Of a stretch of DNA of 64,000 nucleotides, positions 18,012 to 25,683 are shown piece by piece. The position numbers were made by a program, and so were the translations under genes. The DNA comes from Streptomyces fungicidicus. GTDB taxonomy: Bacteria > Actinomycetota > Actinomycetes > Streptomycetales > Streptomycetaceae. The stretch spans positions 310,001 to 374,000 of the forward strand of contig NZ_CP023407.1 of assembly GCF_003665435.1 (NCBI RefSeq). The letters run 5' to 3'. Within the stretch, counting starts at the first letter, position 1. Each line of letters opens with the position of its first letter. Under the pieces are notes generated by a model. That model saw only the letters and a list, made by a program, of their open reading frames with translations. It had not been told where the DNA came from and did not search any database.

Positions 18012-18917
18012 TCAGGGCGGCTCGTCCCGTTCCCCGGTGGCGCGCCGGCGAGGGGGCCGCGGTGGCAGTTTCCCGTCCTCGGTCCGCACCCGGCGTTTGC
18101 GGGGGCCGCCCTGGCTGCGGGCTGCCCCGCTCTCCTGCTCCCCCGCCGCTGGGCGCGCACGCCGTGCGCCGGCGGTGCCCGTCACGGTCCGGGTGGTGTC
18201 GGCGACCTCCTGGTCCGCGACACCGGAGGCCGTCCGGCTCACTTCGCCCCCGGCGTCCTCCACCACGCGTCCGACGTCACCGCCCACCTCCTCGACGGCC
18301 GTGCCGGCTCCCTGTCCGACGTCCTCCGCCACCGAGCGGGCGCCGCGTCCCACTTCGTCGACTGCGGCTCCGGCGCCTTGGCCGACGCCCTCGACGGCAC
18401 GTCCAGCACCTTCGCCGACATCCTCGACGGCACGTCCAGCGCCTTGACCGACATCCTCGACGGCACGTCCAGCACCTTGACCGACATCCTCGACGGCACG
18501 TCCGGCGCCCGTGCCCAGCTCGCCCACCGCCTGACCGGCTCCGCCGCCGACGTCCTGCACGGCGGAGCCGATACCCCGCGTGAGATCGCGCAGGAGCTCC
18601 GGATTGCGATCGAGCGTGGTGAGCACCCGGTTGATGATCATGGCGACGTTGTCGAGACGCACCTTGAGCTGGGCCTGTGCCTCCACCCCCGAGATGCCGA
18701 GGTGGACCCGGCCGAGGGAGACGTCGGCGCCCACGTTCAGCCGCAGCAGGTCCAGCACCTCCGTCTGCAGCGAGACGTGCGCCCGGAGGTTCTCCACGTC
18801 CAGGTCGATCTCGTCGACCTTCAGCACGGGGACGTCCAGATAGACGTCCGGGTCCGCCCCCGGGGCCGCGGTGGCCTCCACGGGGGCGGTCTCGTCGTCC
18901 TCGGTGTCGTCGTGCAT
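18012..18917 (-). CDS. acidic protein with 11-residue amphipathic helical repeats
   Basis: About 301 residues. After an acidic N-terminus comes a conserved segment (VYLDVPVLKVDEIDLDVENL, VSLQTEVLDLLRLNVGADVSL, VRLDNVAMIINRVLTTLDRN) known from many Streptomyces hypothetical proteins. Residues about 130-215 are a tandem array of GAGRAVEDVGQ-type 11-mers, which should form a long amphipathic helix able to lie on lipid or bundle. The C-terminal 70 residues are Arg/Pro-rich and basic. ATG at 18917 has GGGAGGTG 7 nt upstream. It may coat membrane or lipid surfaces; this is inference from the repeat type. Confidence 0.72.
   Translation of the reverse strand: MHDDTEDDETAPVEATAAPGADPDVYLDVPVLKVDEIDLDVENLRAHVSLQTEVLDLLRLNVGADVSLGRVHLGISGVEAQAQLKVRLDNVAMIINRVLTTLDRNPELLRDLTRGIGSAVQDVGGGAGQAVGELGTGAGRAVEDVGQGAGRAVEDVGQGAGRAVEDVGEGAGRAVEGVGQGAGAAVDEVGRGARSVAEDVGQGAGTAVEEVGGDVGRVVEDAGGEVSRTASGVADQEVADTTRTVTGTAGARRARPAAGEQESGAARSQGGPRKRRVRTEDGKLPPRPPRRRATGERDEPP
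18270..18535. repeat. 33-bp tandem repeats coding for GAGRAVEDVGQ units
   Basis: CTCGACGGCACGTCCAGCAC-type units repeat every 33 bp, with about four near-identical copies between roughly 18385 and 18515 and more diverged copies on both sides. The period equals 11 codons, so the frame is kept whatever the copy number. Confidence 0.85.
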
Positions 18918-18998
18918 CACCGCACCTCCCCGGATCGCCGGTGCTCCTCCCTCCATCTTGCGGCGCTGTCCGGATCGACGCGCGGGCTGCGCCGCCGG

Positions 18999-20198
18999 TC
19001 AGTGGAGGGCGACGCCCGAGAGTTCGTTCGTGCTCTGCGGCAGGGTCACCGACGCGAGGTGGCGGCCGGTCTCGATGTCGACGGCGTGCAGCTTGCGCTT
19101 GCCCGGTTCGGAGACGTACGCGGTGTGGTCGCGGACGAAGAGGGCGGGCCGTGGCTGCTGCCAGTCGAGGGGCTCCTTCCACGCGTCGACGACGGTGATC
19201 TTCTTCTCGACCCGGCCGGTCTCCGGGTCGAGGACGTGGAGGACGCCGTCGGTGCCGAGGACGAGTGCCTCGCCGTGCGGGCCGCGCCCGAGTGAGCGGA
19301 AGGAGTAGCTGGTGCCGAGGTCGACCAGGCGCAGCTTCGCCGTCGCGGTGTCGATGAGGGAGACGCGGGTCGGGCGTTCCAGTTCGGCGTCCGGGTCGGT
19401 CTTGTAGTCCCCGAGGAGAATCGGGGAGGCGTCGCTGCCGGCCTGGTTGCCGATCCGGCCGTAGTCGTCGGGGGCGTCGACCTTGGTGAACTTGCCGTTC
19501 CTGTAGAGGAGGACACCGTCCTCGCAGCCGACGGCGACGGCCTCGCCCTCGGCGGCGGCTTCGCCGTGCACGCCGGGGCAGTTCTCGCTGCGGGTGATCT
19601 CCTTGCCGTTCTCGTCCAGGACGAGCGCGCCGGTGCGCTTCTCCTCGGTGCCGAGGGTGCTGAGCAGTCGGCCGTCACTCAGTTCGATGGCGACTCCGTG
19701 GTGCGGCCGGGCCGAGGTGTAGGTGCGGCCTTCGGGCTTCCTGCCGCCGCGCAGGCCGGCCGGGTCGAAGACGTTGACCTCGCCGGTGCCGTCGGTGAAG
19801 AGCACCGTCTTGCCGGCGTGGCGGACGACGTGGCCCGGCTTGGCGCCTTCGTAGGTGATGTCGGTGAGGGACCGGCGGGCGGCGTCGAGGACCCGGAAGC
19901 CGCTGTCGGTGGAGACGATGACGTGGTCGTCGTCTCCGGCGGGATTGACGCGGTTGAAACCGGGCAGCTCGATGGTCCCGGCGAGTTCGAGGCTTTCGCC
20001 GTCCAGGATGTACAGACCGCCGTCGAAGGTGGCGACCAGCGGGTCCTCGACCGGGGTGGCGGGGGTGGCACTCGGCTCCTTCGCCGCCCGGGCGTCGGAC
20101 GAGGTGGCTTCCCCTCCCCCGCAGGCGGTCAGGAGGGCGGACACCGTCAGGGCGACGGACGCACCGAGGGCGACTCTCTTCCGTATCTTCTTGTTCAC
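18999..20198 (-). CDS. aztD: AztD-like beta-propeller lipoprotein (copy 1)
   Basis: About 399 residues. The signal ends in lipobox LTAC-GGG, so the protein is membrane-anchored outside the cell. Propeller blades such as LVATFDGGLYILDGESLELAG, GFRVLDAARRSL and PTRVSLIDTATAKLRLVDLG match the zinc metallochaperone AztD family that hands zinc to AztC. His-bearing loops are PGHVVRHAGKT, ARPHHGVAIEL and PGVHGEAA. It lacks the HxxHxH loop present in copy 2. The GTG at 20198 has AAAGGAA 8 nt upstream; the longer frame is rejected. It is the last gene of the azt operon, 88 nt after aztC. Confidence 0.8.
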   Translation of the reverse strand: MNKKIRKRVALGASVALTVSALLTACGGGEATSSDARAAKEPSATPATPVEDPLVATFDGGLYILDGESLELAGTIELPGFNRVNPAGDDDHVIVSTDSGFRVLDAARRSLTDITYEGAKPGHVVRHAGKTVLFTDGTGEVNVFDPAGLRGGRKPEGRTYTSARPHHGVAIELSDGRLLSTLGTEEKRTGALVLDENGKEITRSENCPGVHGEAAAEGEAVAVGCEDGVLLYRNGKFTKVDAPDDYGRIGNQAGSDASPILLGDYKTDPDAELERPTRVSLIDTATAKLRLVDLGTSYSFRSLGRGPHGEALVLGTDGVLHVLDPETGRVEKKITVVDAWKEPLDWQQPRPALFVRDHTAYVSEPGKRKLHAVDIETGRHLASVTLPQSTNELSGVALH

Positions 20199-20286
20199 TG
20201 TGTGTGTTCCTTTCGGCCGCGGGTGTGCGGCGTCGGTGGGCGGGTGGGGCGACCTGTGGTGCCGGTGCCGGCGCATGTGGCCGGGT

Positions 20287-21246
20287 TCAGCGGGGCGTGA
20301 GGCCTTCGGTCACGGCGGTGGTGTTGGCGCGCATCATCCGCAGGTAGGTGTCGGCGCCCTCGCCCTCGGCGGTGAGCGACTCCGAGTACAGCTCGATCAC
20401 CTCGACCCGGCCGCCCAGTTCACCGCGCAGGACGTCGGCGAGTCGTGCGGGCCGGGAGGAGTCTGCGAACACCGTGCGCACCCCGGCCTCGCGCATGGCT
20501 TCGGTGAGGGAGCGCAGGTCGGAGGAGCTGGGCGACGCCAGGGTGGTACCGCTGGGTATGACCGCGCCGATCACCCGGAACCCGAACCGGTCGGCGAGGT
20601 AGCCGAAGACGTGGTGGTTGGTGACCAGGGCGCGCTTGTCCTCGGGTATGCGGTCGAAGGACTTCTCCATCCAGGCGGTGAGAGCGGCGAGTTGCCGGTC
20701 GTAGCGGGCGGCGTTGCGGCGGACCGTCTTCTCGTCCACGCCGCCCACCTGCTCGACCACCTCGTCGGCGATCAGGCCGGCGGCCTTGCGGACGCGGTCG
20801 GGGTCGGTCCAGAAGTGCGGGTCGGGCTGCCCGCTCTCCCGCTCGGGGCCTCCGTCGTCCGGCGCCCGGAAGGTGAGGGGGTCCACCGCCTCGCCGACCT
20901 CGAAGGTGGCCACCCCGGACTCCCGGGCGGCCTCCACGTGCCGCAGTACGTTCTCCTCCAGGCCGAGACCGTTGAAGACGACGAGGTCGGCGTTCTCCAT
21001 CTCGGCGGCCTGCACGGCCGACAGTCCGAAGGAGTGCGGGTCGGCGTTGGGTTTCATGAGGACGGTGACGTCGGCCTCGGCACCGACGATCTCCCGGGTG
21101 ACGTCGCCGAGGATGTTGGTCGTCACCACGACTCGGGGCCGCTCGTCGGGGCTCGCGCAGGCGGTGGCCGTGCCCGCGCAGAGGAGGGCGGTCAGGGCCG
21201 CCGCCGAGCGGCGTAGCCGCAGCAGGGTTCGTCCGGCCCGTGTCAT
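20287..21246 (-). CDS. aztC: zinc ABC transporter substrate-binding protein
   Basis: About 319 residues of the cluster A-I metal-binding family. The signal has the lipobox-like GTATAC-AS. Zinc ligands are visible: DPHSFGL (about 70), DPHFWTD (about 143), TNHHVFGY (about 210) and FADSSRPA (Asp, about 265). The long His-rich loop of ZnuA is absent, as in AztC, which receives zinc from AztD. The start ATG overlaps the stop of the upstream aztD-like gene (ATGA). Confidence 0.92.
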   Translation of the reverse strand: MTRAGRTLLRLRRSAAALTALLCAGTATACASPDERPRVVVTTNILGDVTREIVGAEADVTVLMKPNADPHSFGLSAVQAAEMENADLVVFNGLGLEENVLRHVEAARESGVATFEVGEAVDPLTFRAPDDGGPERESGQPDPHFWTDPDRVRKAAGLIADEVVEQVGGVDEKTVRRNAARYDRQLAALTAWMEKSFDRIPEDKRALVTNHHVFGYLADRFGFRVIGAVIPSGTTLASPSSSDLRSLTEAMREAGVRTVFADSSRPARLADVLRGELGGRVEVIELYSESLTAEGEGADTYLRMMRANTTAVTEGLTPR

Positions 21247-22490
21247 CGTCCGGTCTCCACCATCAGCCGCGGTTCCATGTCCAGGTCGAAGGTGCGGGCG
21301 ACGCGCAGACCGTCGTTGTAGTCGATCTCGTACACGCGCCGGTCCTTGGGGGCGTTGACGTAGGCGCGGCTGCGGTCGTTCTCGACCACCGGTCCGTCTC
21401 CGCCGGCGCCCGCCCGGTGTTCCCCGGTGAGGAGCCGCTCGGTCCGGGCGGTCTCCTCGCCGGTGGCCACGTCGTAACCGTGCAGGGCGCCGTCGGTCTC
21501 CAGGACGAGCAGCGGGGATCCCTCTCCCGCTGTGTTGGCGGCGACCACGGGGCCGGTCTCCACCCGGGTCCAGGTGCGTTCCGTGACGTCCAGTACCCAC
21601 ACGGCCCTGTCCCCTGCGTGCGCCGTGAGCGTGTCGCTGCCCGCGCGGTGGCGGAAGGACACCGCGCGTTCGTCCGCGGGCACGTCGCCGGCGTACGGGA
21701 TCCGCTCGGCGGTGAAGTGTCCGTCGTCCTCGCTGATCAGCAGGGCGCCGTCGGCGCATCCGAGGACGACGCCCCGTCGGGTGACGGCGTCGCCCTTGGG
21801 GTCCTCGCAGGTGGCGTCCGTGGACGCGGCGCGCGCGCCGTCACGGGTGTGGACCGTGACCTCCGGCGTGCCTGTCCCGTCGTCGGTGAGGGTCAGCAGA
21901 TGCTCCGCGTACGGCACCACCGCCCCGGCGTGCTTGCCGGGAAGCGGGCGGGCGGGGCCGACCCGGTGCTTCTCGAATGCGGTGCGGCGGTAGGTGACGG
22001 CGCGGCCGTCCTCACCGGTCACGGCCGTCACGGCGGTGTCGCCGCGGACGTGCGCACCCTTGTCGGCGGGCAGGCGGCCGACGTCGCGTATGCCGGCGCG
22101 GTAGTAGTGCACGTGGTCGCCGTGGTCCACGGTCCAGGTGCCGCCGTCGAGGACGCGTATGCCGTCCGCCGTGCGGAAGTAGCCGAACCTGCCGTCCGTG
22201 GTGAGTTCCACGGCGCCGGCCCTCGGGGACGTCTCGTGCGCCTTCCCGGTGGTGAGGTCCAGTACCCGGGTGTCTCCGGTCGTGGGGTCGTTGAGCAGCA
22301 GCCGGGACTGCTGCTCGGCCGCCTCCCGCGCTCCTTCGACATGGCCGTGCGGAGCGGTGGGAGTCGCGGAACCCGCCTTCGGGGTGGACGGGTTGCCGCC
22401 CTCTCCGGTGCAGCCGGCGGTGAGCAGGGTGAGGGTCAGCAGGGCGGCCGGCGCCCCGGCGGTGACGTTTCTTCGGACGAACAGGGACAT
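21243..22490 (-). CDS. AztD-like beta-propeller lipoprotein with HxxHxH zinc loop (copy 2)
   Basis: About 415 residues with lipobox LLTAGC-TG. The N-terminal region has PHGHVEG, and the second blade has VDHGDHVHYYRAG, an HxxHxH cluster of the kind that forms the zinc site of characterised AztD. Further His residues occur in GKHAGAVVPYAEH and TGEHRAGAGG. Blades recur as VLDLTTGKAHE, VWVLDVTERTW and ALHGYDVATGEE. It sits between aztB and aztC. Compared with copy 1 it is the better candidate for the zinc chaperone. Confidence 0.8.
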   Translation of the reverse strand: MSLFVRRNVTAGAPAALLTLTLLTAGCTGEGGNPSTPKAGSATPTAPHGHVEGAREAAEQQSRLLLNDPTTGDTRVLDLTTGKAHETSPRAGAVELTTDGRFGYFRTADGIRVLDGGTWTVDHGDHVHYYRAGIRDVGRLPADKGAHVRGDTAVTAVTGEDGRAVTYRRTAFEKHRVGPARPLPGKHAGAVVPYAEHLLTLTDDGTGTPEVTVHTRDGARAASTDATCEDPKGDAVTRRGVVLGCADGALLISEDDGHFTAERIPYAGDVPADERAVSFRHRAGSDTLTAHAGDRAVWVLDVTERTWTRVETGPVVAANTAGEGSPLLVLETDGALHGYDVATGEETARTERLLTGEHRAGAGGDGPVVENDRSRAYVNAPKDRRVYEIDYNDGLRVARTFDLDMEPRLMVETGR

Positions 22491-22504
22491 CGTTCAGGTC
22501 TTTC

Positions 22505-23359
22505 TCAGTCGGTTGCCGCCGGACGGACGCCTGACGGGCGTGCGTCGCGGTGGTGGACGGCGGATGCCAGACGGGAGAGGAAGAACAGGCACACGGCCAG
22601 GGCCGACACGGTCGCTCCGGCCGCGGTGCCCAGATGCCAGGACAGCAGCAGGCCGCAGAACGTGGCGGTCACGCCGAGCAGTGCCGCCAGGGCCATCACG
22701 CCCGGCACGCTCCGCGCCCAGGGCAACGCGGCCGCCGGCGGGGCGATGAGCAGCCCCAGCACCAGCAGCGTCCCCACGATGTGGAACGACGCCACGATGG
22801 CCAGCGCCAGCAGCCCCAGCAGCACGCCATGGGCGAGGCGGGGGCGCAGGCCCAGTGTCCGGGCCTTGCGTACGTCGAACGCCAGGGCCAGGAAGGCGCG
22901 ATGGCCGAGGACCGAGACGACGAGGGCCGCCACCAGGGCTCCGCCCAGCAGCAGCACGTCCTGTGCGCGCACGGCCAGTACGTCGCCGAAGAGGATTCCG
23001 GTCAGCTCGACCGCGAAGGACTGCGAACGCGACACGACGATGACGCCCAGCGACAGCATCCCCACGAAGAGCAGGCCGATCCCGGTGTCCTGGGACAGCT
23101 TCGGCGTACGGCCGAGGGCGGTGACGCCCGCGGCCATGACCGCCGCGCTCAGCAGCGCCCCCAGCAGGAGGTTGCCGCCGAGCAGCGCTGCCAGGGCGAC
23201 CCCCGGCAGCAGTCCGTGGGACATGGCGTCACCGAGGAAGGCCATCCCCCTCAGCACCACCCAGGTGCCCGCCAGGGCACAGATCGCCGACACCAACATT
23301 CCGCCCCACAGCGCCCGTTGCACGAACGTCGCCTCGAAAGGGTCTGTCAACCACTCCAT
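22505..23359 (-). CDS. aztB: zinc ABC transporter permease
   Basis: About 284 residues with eight or nine membrane spans of the ABC-3 (ZnuB-like) family. GMAFLGDAMSHGLLPGVALA is the conserved early motif with its metal-path His; FDVRKARTLGLRP is the coupling helix. ATG at 23359 is chosen as the start of homology; no clear ribosome site precedes it. It heads the leftward azt operon and is divergent from aztA, sharing the 15-nt start space with the Zur-like box. Confidence 0.92.
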   Translation of the reverse strand: MEWLTDPFEATFVQRALWGGMLVSAICALAGTWVVLRGMAFLGDAMSHGLLPGVALAALLGGNLLLGALLSAAVMAAGVTALGRTPKLSQDTGIGLLFVGMLSLGVIVVSRSQSFAVELTGILFGDVLAVRAQDVLLLGGALVAALVVSVLGHRAFLALAFDVRKARTLGLRPRLAHGVLLGLLALAIVASFHIVGTLLVLGLLIAPPAAALPWARSVPGVMALAALLGVTATFCGLLLSWHLGTAAGATVSALAVCLFFLSRLASAVHHRDARPSGVRPAATD

Positions 23360-23370
23360 GCGGAGCACAC

Positions 23371-23390
23371 TACAATGACAATCATGTTCA
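23371..23390. promoter_or_regulatory. Zur-like box overlapping the aztA -10 and start codon
   Basis: TGACAATCATGTTCA at 23376-23390 fits the TGAnnATnATnnTCA pattern of actinobacterial Zur boxes. TACAAT at 23371-23376 is a good -10 for aztA, 7 nt before ATG 23384, which implies leaderless initiation there. Zur bound with zinc would cover both divergent starts. Confidence 0.7.
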
Positions 23391-24118
23391 ACAAACCCCA
23401 CCTCCCCCTCGCCGCCTCCGGCGACGCGCCGTTCCACATCCGCCTGACGGGACTGACCGCGGGCTATTCGGGACGGCCGGCCCTGCATCAACTGGACGCG
23501 GAAATACCGGCGTTGACGATCACCGCGCTCGTGGGCCCGAACGGCAGCGGGAAGTCCACGCTGCTCGGCGTCCTGGCCGGTGTGATCCAGCCCACGGCAG
23601 GCGAGCTGCGCCGCAACGGCGGCCGGCCACCCGCCTTCGTCCCGCAGCGCGGCGCGGTCGGCGACGCCCTGCCGCTGACGGTCCGGCAGACCGTGGAGAT
23701 GGGGCGCTGGGGCGACCGCGGCCCGTGGCGCCGGCTGACCCGGCGGGACCGCGCCCTCGTGGACACGGCCATGGACCGCCTGGGCATCGCCCACCTGGCC
23801 GCTCGTCAGCTGGGCGAACTGTCCGGCGGACAGCGGCAGCGCGCCCTGATCGCCCAGGGAATCGCCCAGGAGTCGGACCTCCTGCTGCTGGACGAGCCGG
23901 CCACCGGACTGGACCCCGGGGCCAGGGAACGCATGGCGACGCTGCTGACAGAGCTGGTGGCCGACGGCGTGACCGTCGTGCACGCCACTCACGATCTGGA
24001 CGCGGCCCGCTCGGCCGGCACATGCCTCCTGCTGCACGAGGGGCGTCTCGTGGGACAGGGACACCCCGGGCAGCTCCTCACCCCGGCGGCGCCCGACCGG
24101 ATCCGGCGGCCGGCCTGA
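23375..24118 (+). CDS. aztA: zinc ABC transporter ATP-binding protein
   Basis: About 247 residues (244 if ATG 23384 is used). Walker A GPNGSGKST, Q-loop FVPQRGAVGD, signature LSGGQRQRALIAQ, Walker B LLLLDEPATGLD and switch HATHDLDAA are all intact. It powers AztB. It is the only azt gene on the plus strand; both halves of the locus start from one Zur-like box. A -10 hexamer 7 nt before ATG 23384 makes that the likely true start, on a leaderless mRNA. Confidence 0.93.
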   Translation: MTIMFNKPHLPLAASGDAPFHIRLTGLTAGYSGRPALHQLDAEIPALTITALVGPNGSGKSTLLGVLAGVIQPTAGELRRNGGRPPAFVPQRGAVGDALPLTVRQTVEMGRWGDRGPWRRLTRRDRALVDTAMDRLGIAHLAARQLGELSGGQRQRALIAQGIAQESDLLLLDEPATGLDPGARERMATLLTELVADGVTVVHATHDLDAARSAGTCLLLHEGRLVGQGHPGQLLTPAAPDRIRRPA

Positions 24119-24136
24119 GGCGAGGCCGGCCGCCGG
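24103..24136. terminator. bidirectional hairpin at the aztA end
   Basis: CCGGCGGCCGGCC and GGCCGGCCGCCGG form a perfect 13-bp stem with an 8-nt loop that includes the aztA stop codon. It lies between convergent genes. Confidence 0.65.
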
Positions 24137-24147
24137 ACGAGCCGGCG

Positions 24148-24522
24148 TCAGCGCCGGGCCAGGGCCAGCACGCTCAGGCCGAACATCAGCACTCCCAAGG
24201 GGAGATGGACGGAGGGCACGTGCGCGATGCCGAGCACGACCTGAGCCGAGGCGAGCGCCAGGAAGCCCGACGCGTGCAGGACGGGCCGGGGCGAGCCGCC
24301 GCCCGGCCTCCACGCCAGCACCGCCGCCAGCACGTACAGCATCGACGCCCCGTACATCACGCGGGCGCCGGCGCCGTGCAGCGTCTCCCCGTAGGAGGAG
24401 GTCAGCAGCAGACCGGCGGAGACGGCCTGGAGGAAGATGGTCAGGGTCTGCAGGGCGATCGCGATCCGCAGGAACGAGGAGCCCCGGCGTGCGCCCGCCG
24501 TCGTCGTCACCTCAGTGGCCAT
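24148..24522 (-). CDS. small four-span membrane protein
   Basis: About 124 residues with segments IAIALQTLTIFLQAVSAGLLL, VMYGASMLYVLAAVLAW, GFLALASAQVVLGIA and LPLGVLMFGLSVLALA. ATG at 24522 has AAGGGG upstream; the longer open frame is rejected. It is divergent from an ECF41-type sigma factor, and in that group the adjacent gene is often the sigma factor's target. Function unknown. Confidence 0.78.
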   Translation of the reverse strand: MATEVTTTAGARRGSSFLRIAIALQTLTIFLQAVSAGLLLTSSYGETLHGAGARVMYGASMLYVLAAVLAWRPGGGSPRPVLHASGFLALASAQVVLGIAHVPSVHLPLGVLMFGLSVLALARR

Positions 24523-24620
24523 GTCACAGTCCCCTTGTCCGCCGCTCGGGCAGTAGATCGATAAGGTCTCGACAGTCCGACGACACGGGCCGGCGAAAGG
24601 TAAGGGGGGTGGCCGCAAGC

Positions 24621-25538
24621 ATGGCGACTGTCGGGGTGGACGCCGGCGAGGTGGCCGGCGAGCGGCGTCAACTGATCAATGTGGCCTACCGGTTGCTCGG
24701 CTCGGTGACCGAGGCGGAGGACGCCGTGCAGGACGCCTACGCCCGCTGGTACGCCCTGCCGCGGAGCCGGCGGGAGGGGATCCTGTCCCCCGGCGCCTGG
24801 CTGACGACGGTGACCAGCCGCATCTGCCTGGACCTGCTCGGCTCGGCGCGGGCCCGCCGGGAACGGTACGTCGGCGCGTGGCTGCCCGAGCCGCTGCCCG
24901 GGCGCAGCGTGGCGGGCCGCTCGGGCGGCACCGGCACCACCGGCCCGGCGGACCCCGCCGAACAGATCGTCCTGGACGAGTCGGTGTCCATGGCCTTCCT
25001 CGTCGTCCTGGACTCGATGACGCCCGCCGAGCGGGTGGCGTTCGTCCTGCACGACGTCTTCCGGTACCCGTTCGCCGAGGTCTCCGACGTTCTCGGCCGG
25101 ACCCCCGCGGCCTGCAAGCAGTTGGCGGCCTCCGCCCGGCGGCGGGTGGGCGGCGCGCGGGCTCCGCTGCCGGCCGCAGGCCGGGCCGACGTGGTGAGGC
25201 GGGTCAAGGAGGCCTGGGAGACCAAGGACATCGTGGCCCTCGTCGGGGTTCTCGACCCGGCCGCCGTGATGACCGCCGACGGGGGCGGCATGGTCGGCAC
25301 CGTCCTGCGCCCGGTCGAGGGCGGCGCGCGCATCGCCCAGTACATGGTCGCCATCGCCGACCGTGCTCCGGGGCTCGAGATCCTCGTGCGGCCGGTCAAC
25401 GGCGTGCCGGGACTGGTGGCCAGGCGGTCCGGGGTCGTCGTGACGGTCGCCTCGTTCGACGTCTCCGACGGACGGGTCAGCCGGATCTGGGTGGTGCGCA
25501 ACCCGGAGAAGCTACGGCCGTGGACGCGGGAGGGCTGA
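24621..25538 (+). CDS. ECF41-type (SigJ-like) RNA polymerase sigma factor with SnoaL-like domain
   Basis: About 305 residues. Region 2 (RQLINVAYRLLGSVTEAEDAV) and region 4 (MTPAERVAFVLHDVFRYPFAEV, ACKQLAASARRRV) are followed by a C-terminal SnoaL/NTF2-like domain (about 195-300). The linker signature WLPEPL and the DGGG motif in the C-terminal domain (TADGGGMVG) identify ECF41, where that domain tunes core-polymerase binding in place of an anti-sigma factor. ATG at 24621 or GTG at 24609 may be used; AAGGGGGG lies between them and the promoter. Confidence 0.9.
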   Translation: MATVGVDAGEVAGERRQLINVAYRLLGSVTEAEDAVQDAYARWYALPRSRREGILSPGAWLTTVTSRICLDLLGSARARRERYVGAWLPEPLPGRSVAGRSGGTGTTGPADPAEQIVLDESVSMAFLVVLDSMTPAERVAFVLHDVFRYPFAEVSDVLGRTPAACKQLAASARRRVGGARAPLPAAGRADVVRRVKEAWETKDIVALVGVLDPAAVMTADGGGMVGTVLRPVEGGARIAQYMVAIADRAPGLEILVRPVNGVPGLVARRSGVVVTVASFDVSDGRVSRIWVVRNPEKLRPWTREG

Positions 25539-25683
25539 CCGGGGCCGCGTGACGAACACCGTGGATCGTTATCATTCGTGTGACATGCACGGAACCGCCA
25601 CCGCCCACTGAACCGGGGGCCATCGCGTCCGTCGTCCCGCGGCCCGGTCCGACAGCACCACTGCCCCGAAAGAGCCCTGCCCG

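Noticed and set aside
24521..24545. TGTCACA as the -35 of an ECF41 promoter
   Set aside because: The sequence overlaps the membrane-protein start codon and no CGTC -10 follows at the needed distance.
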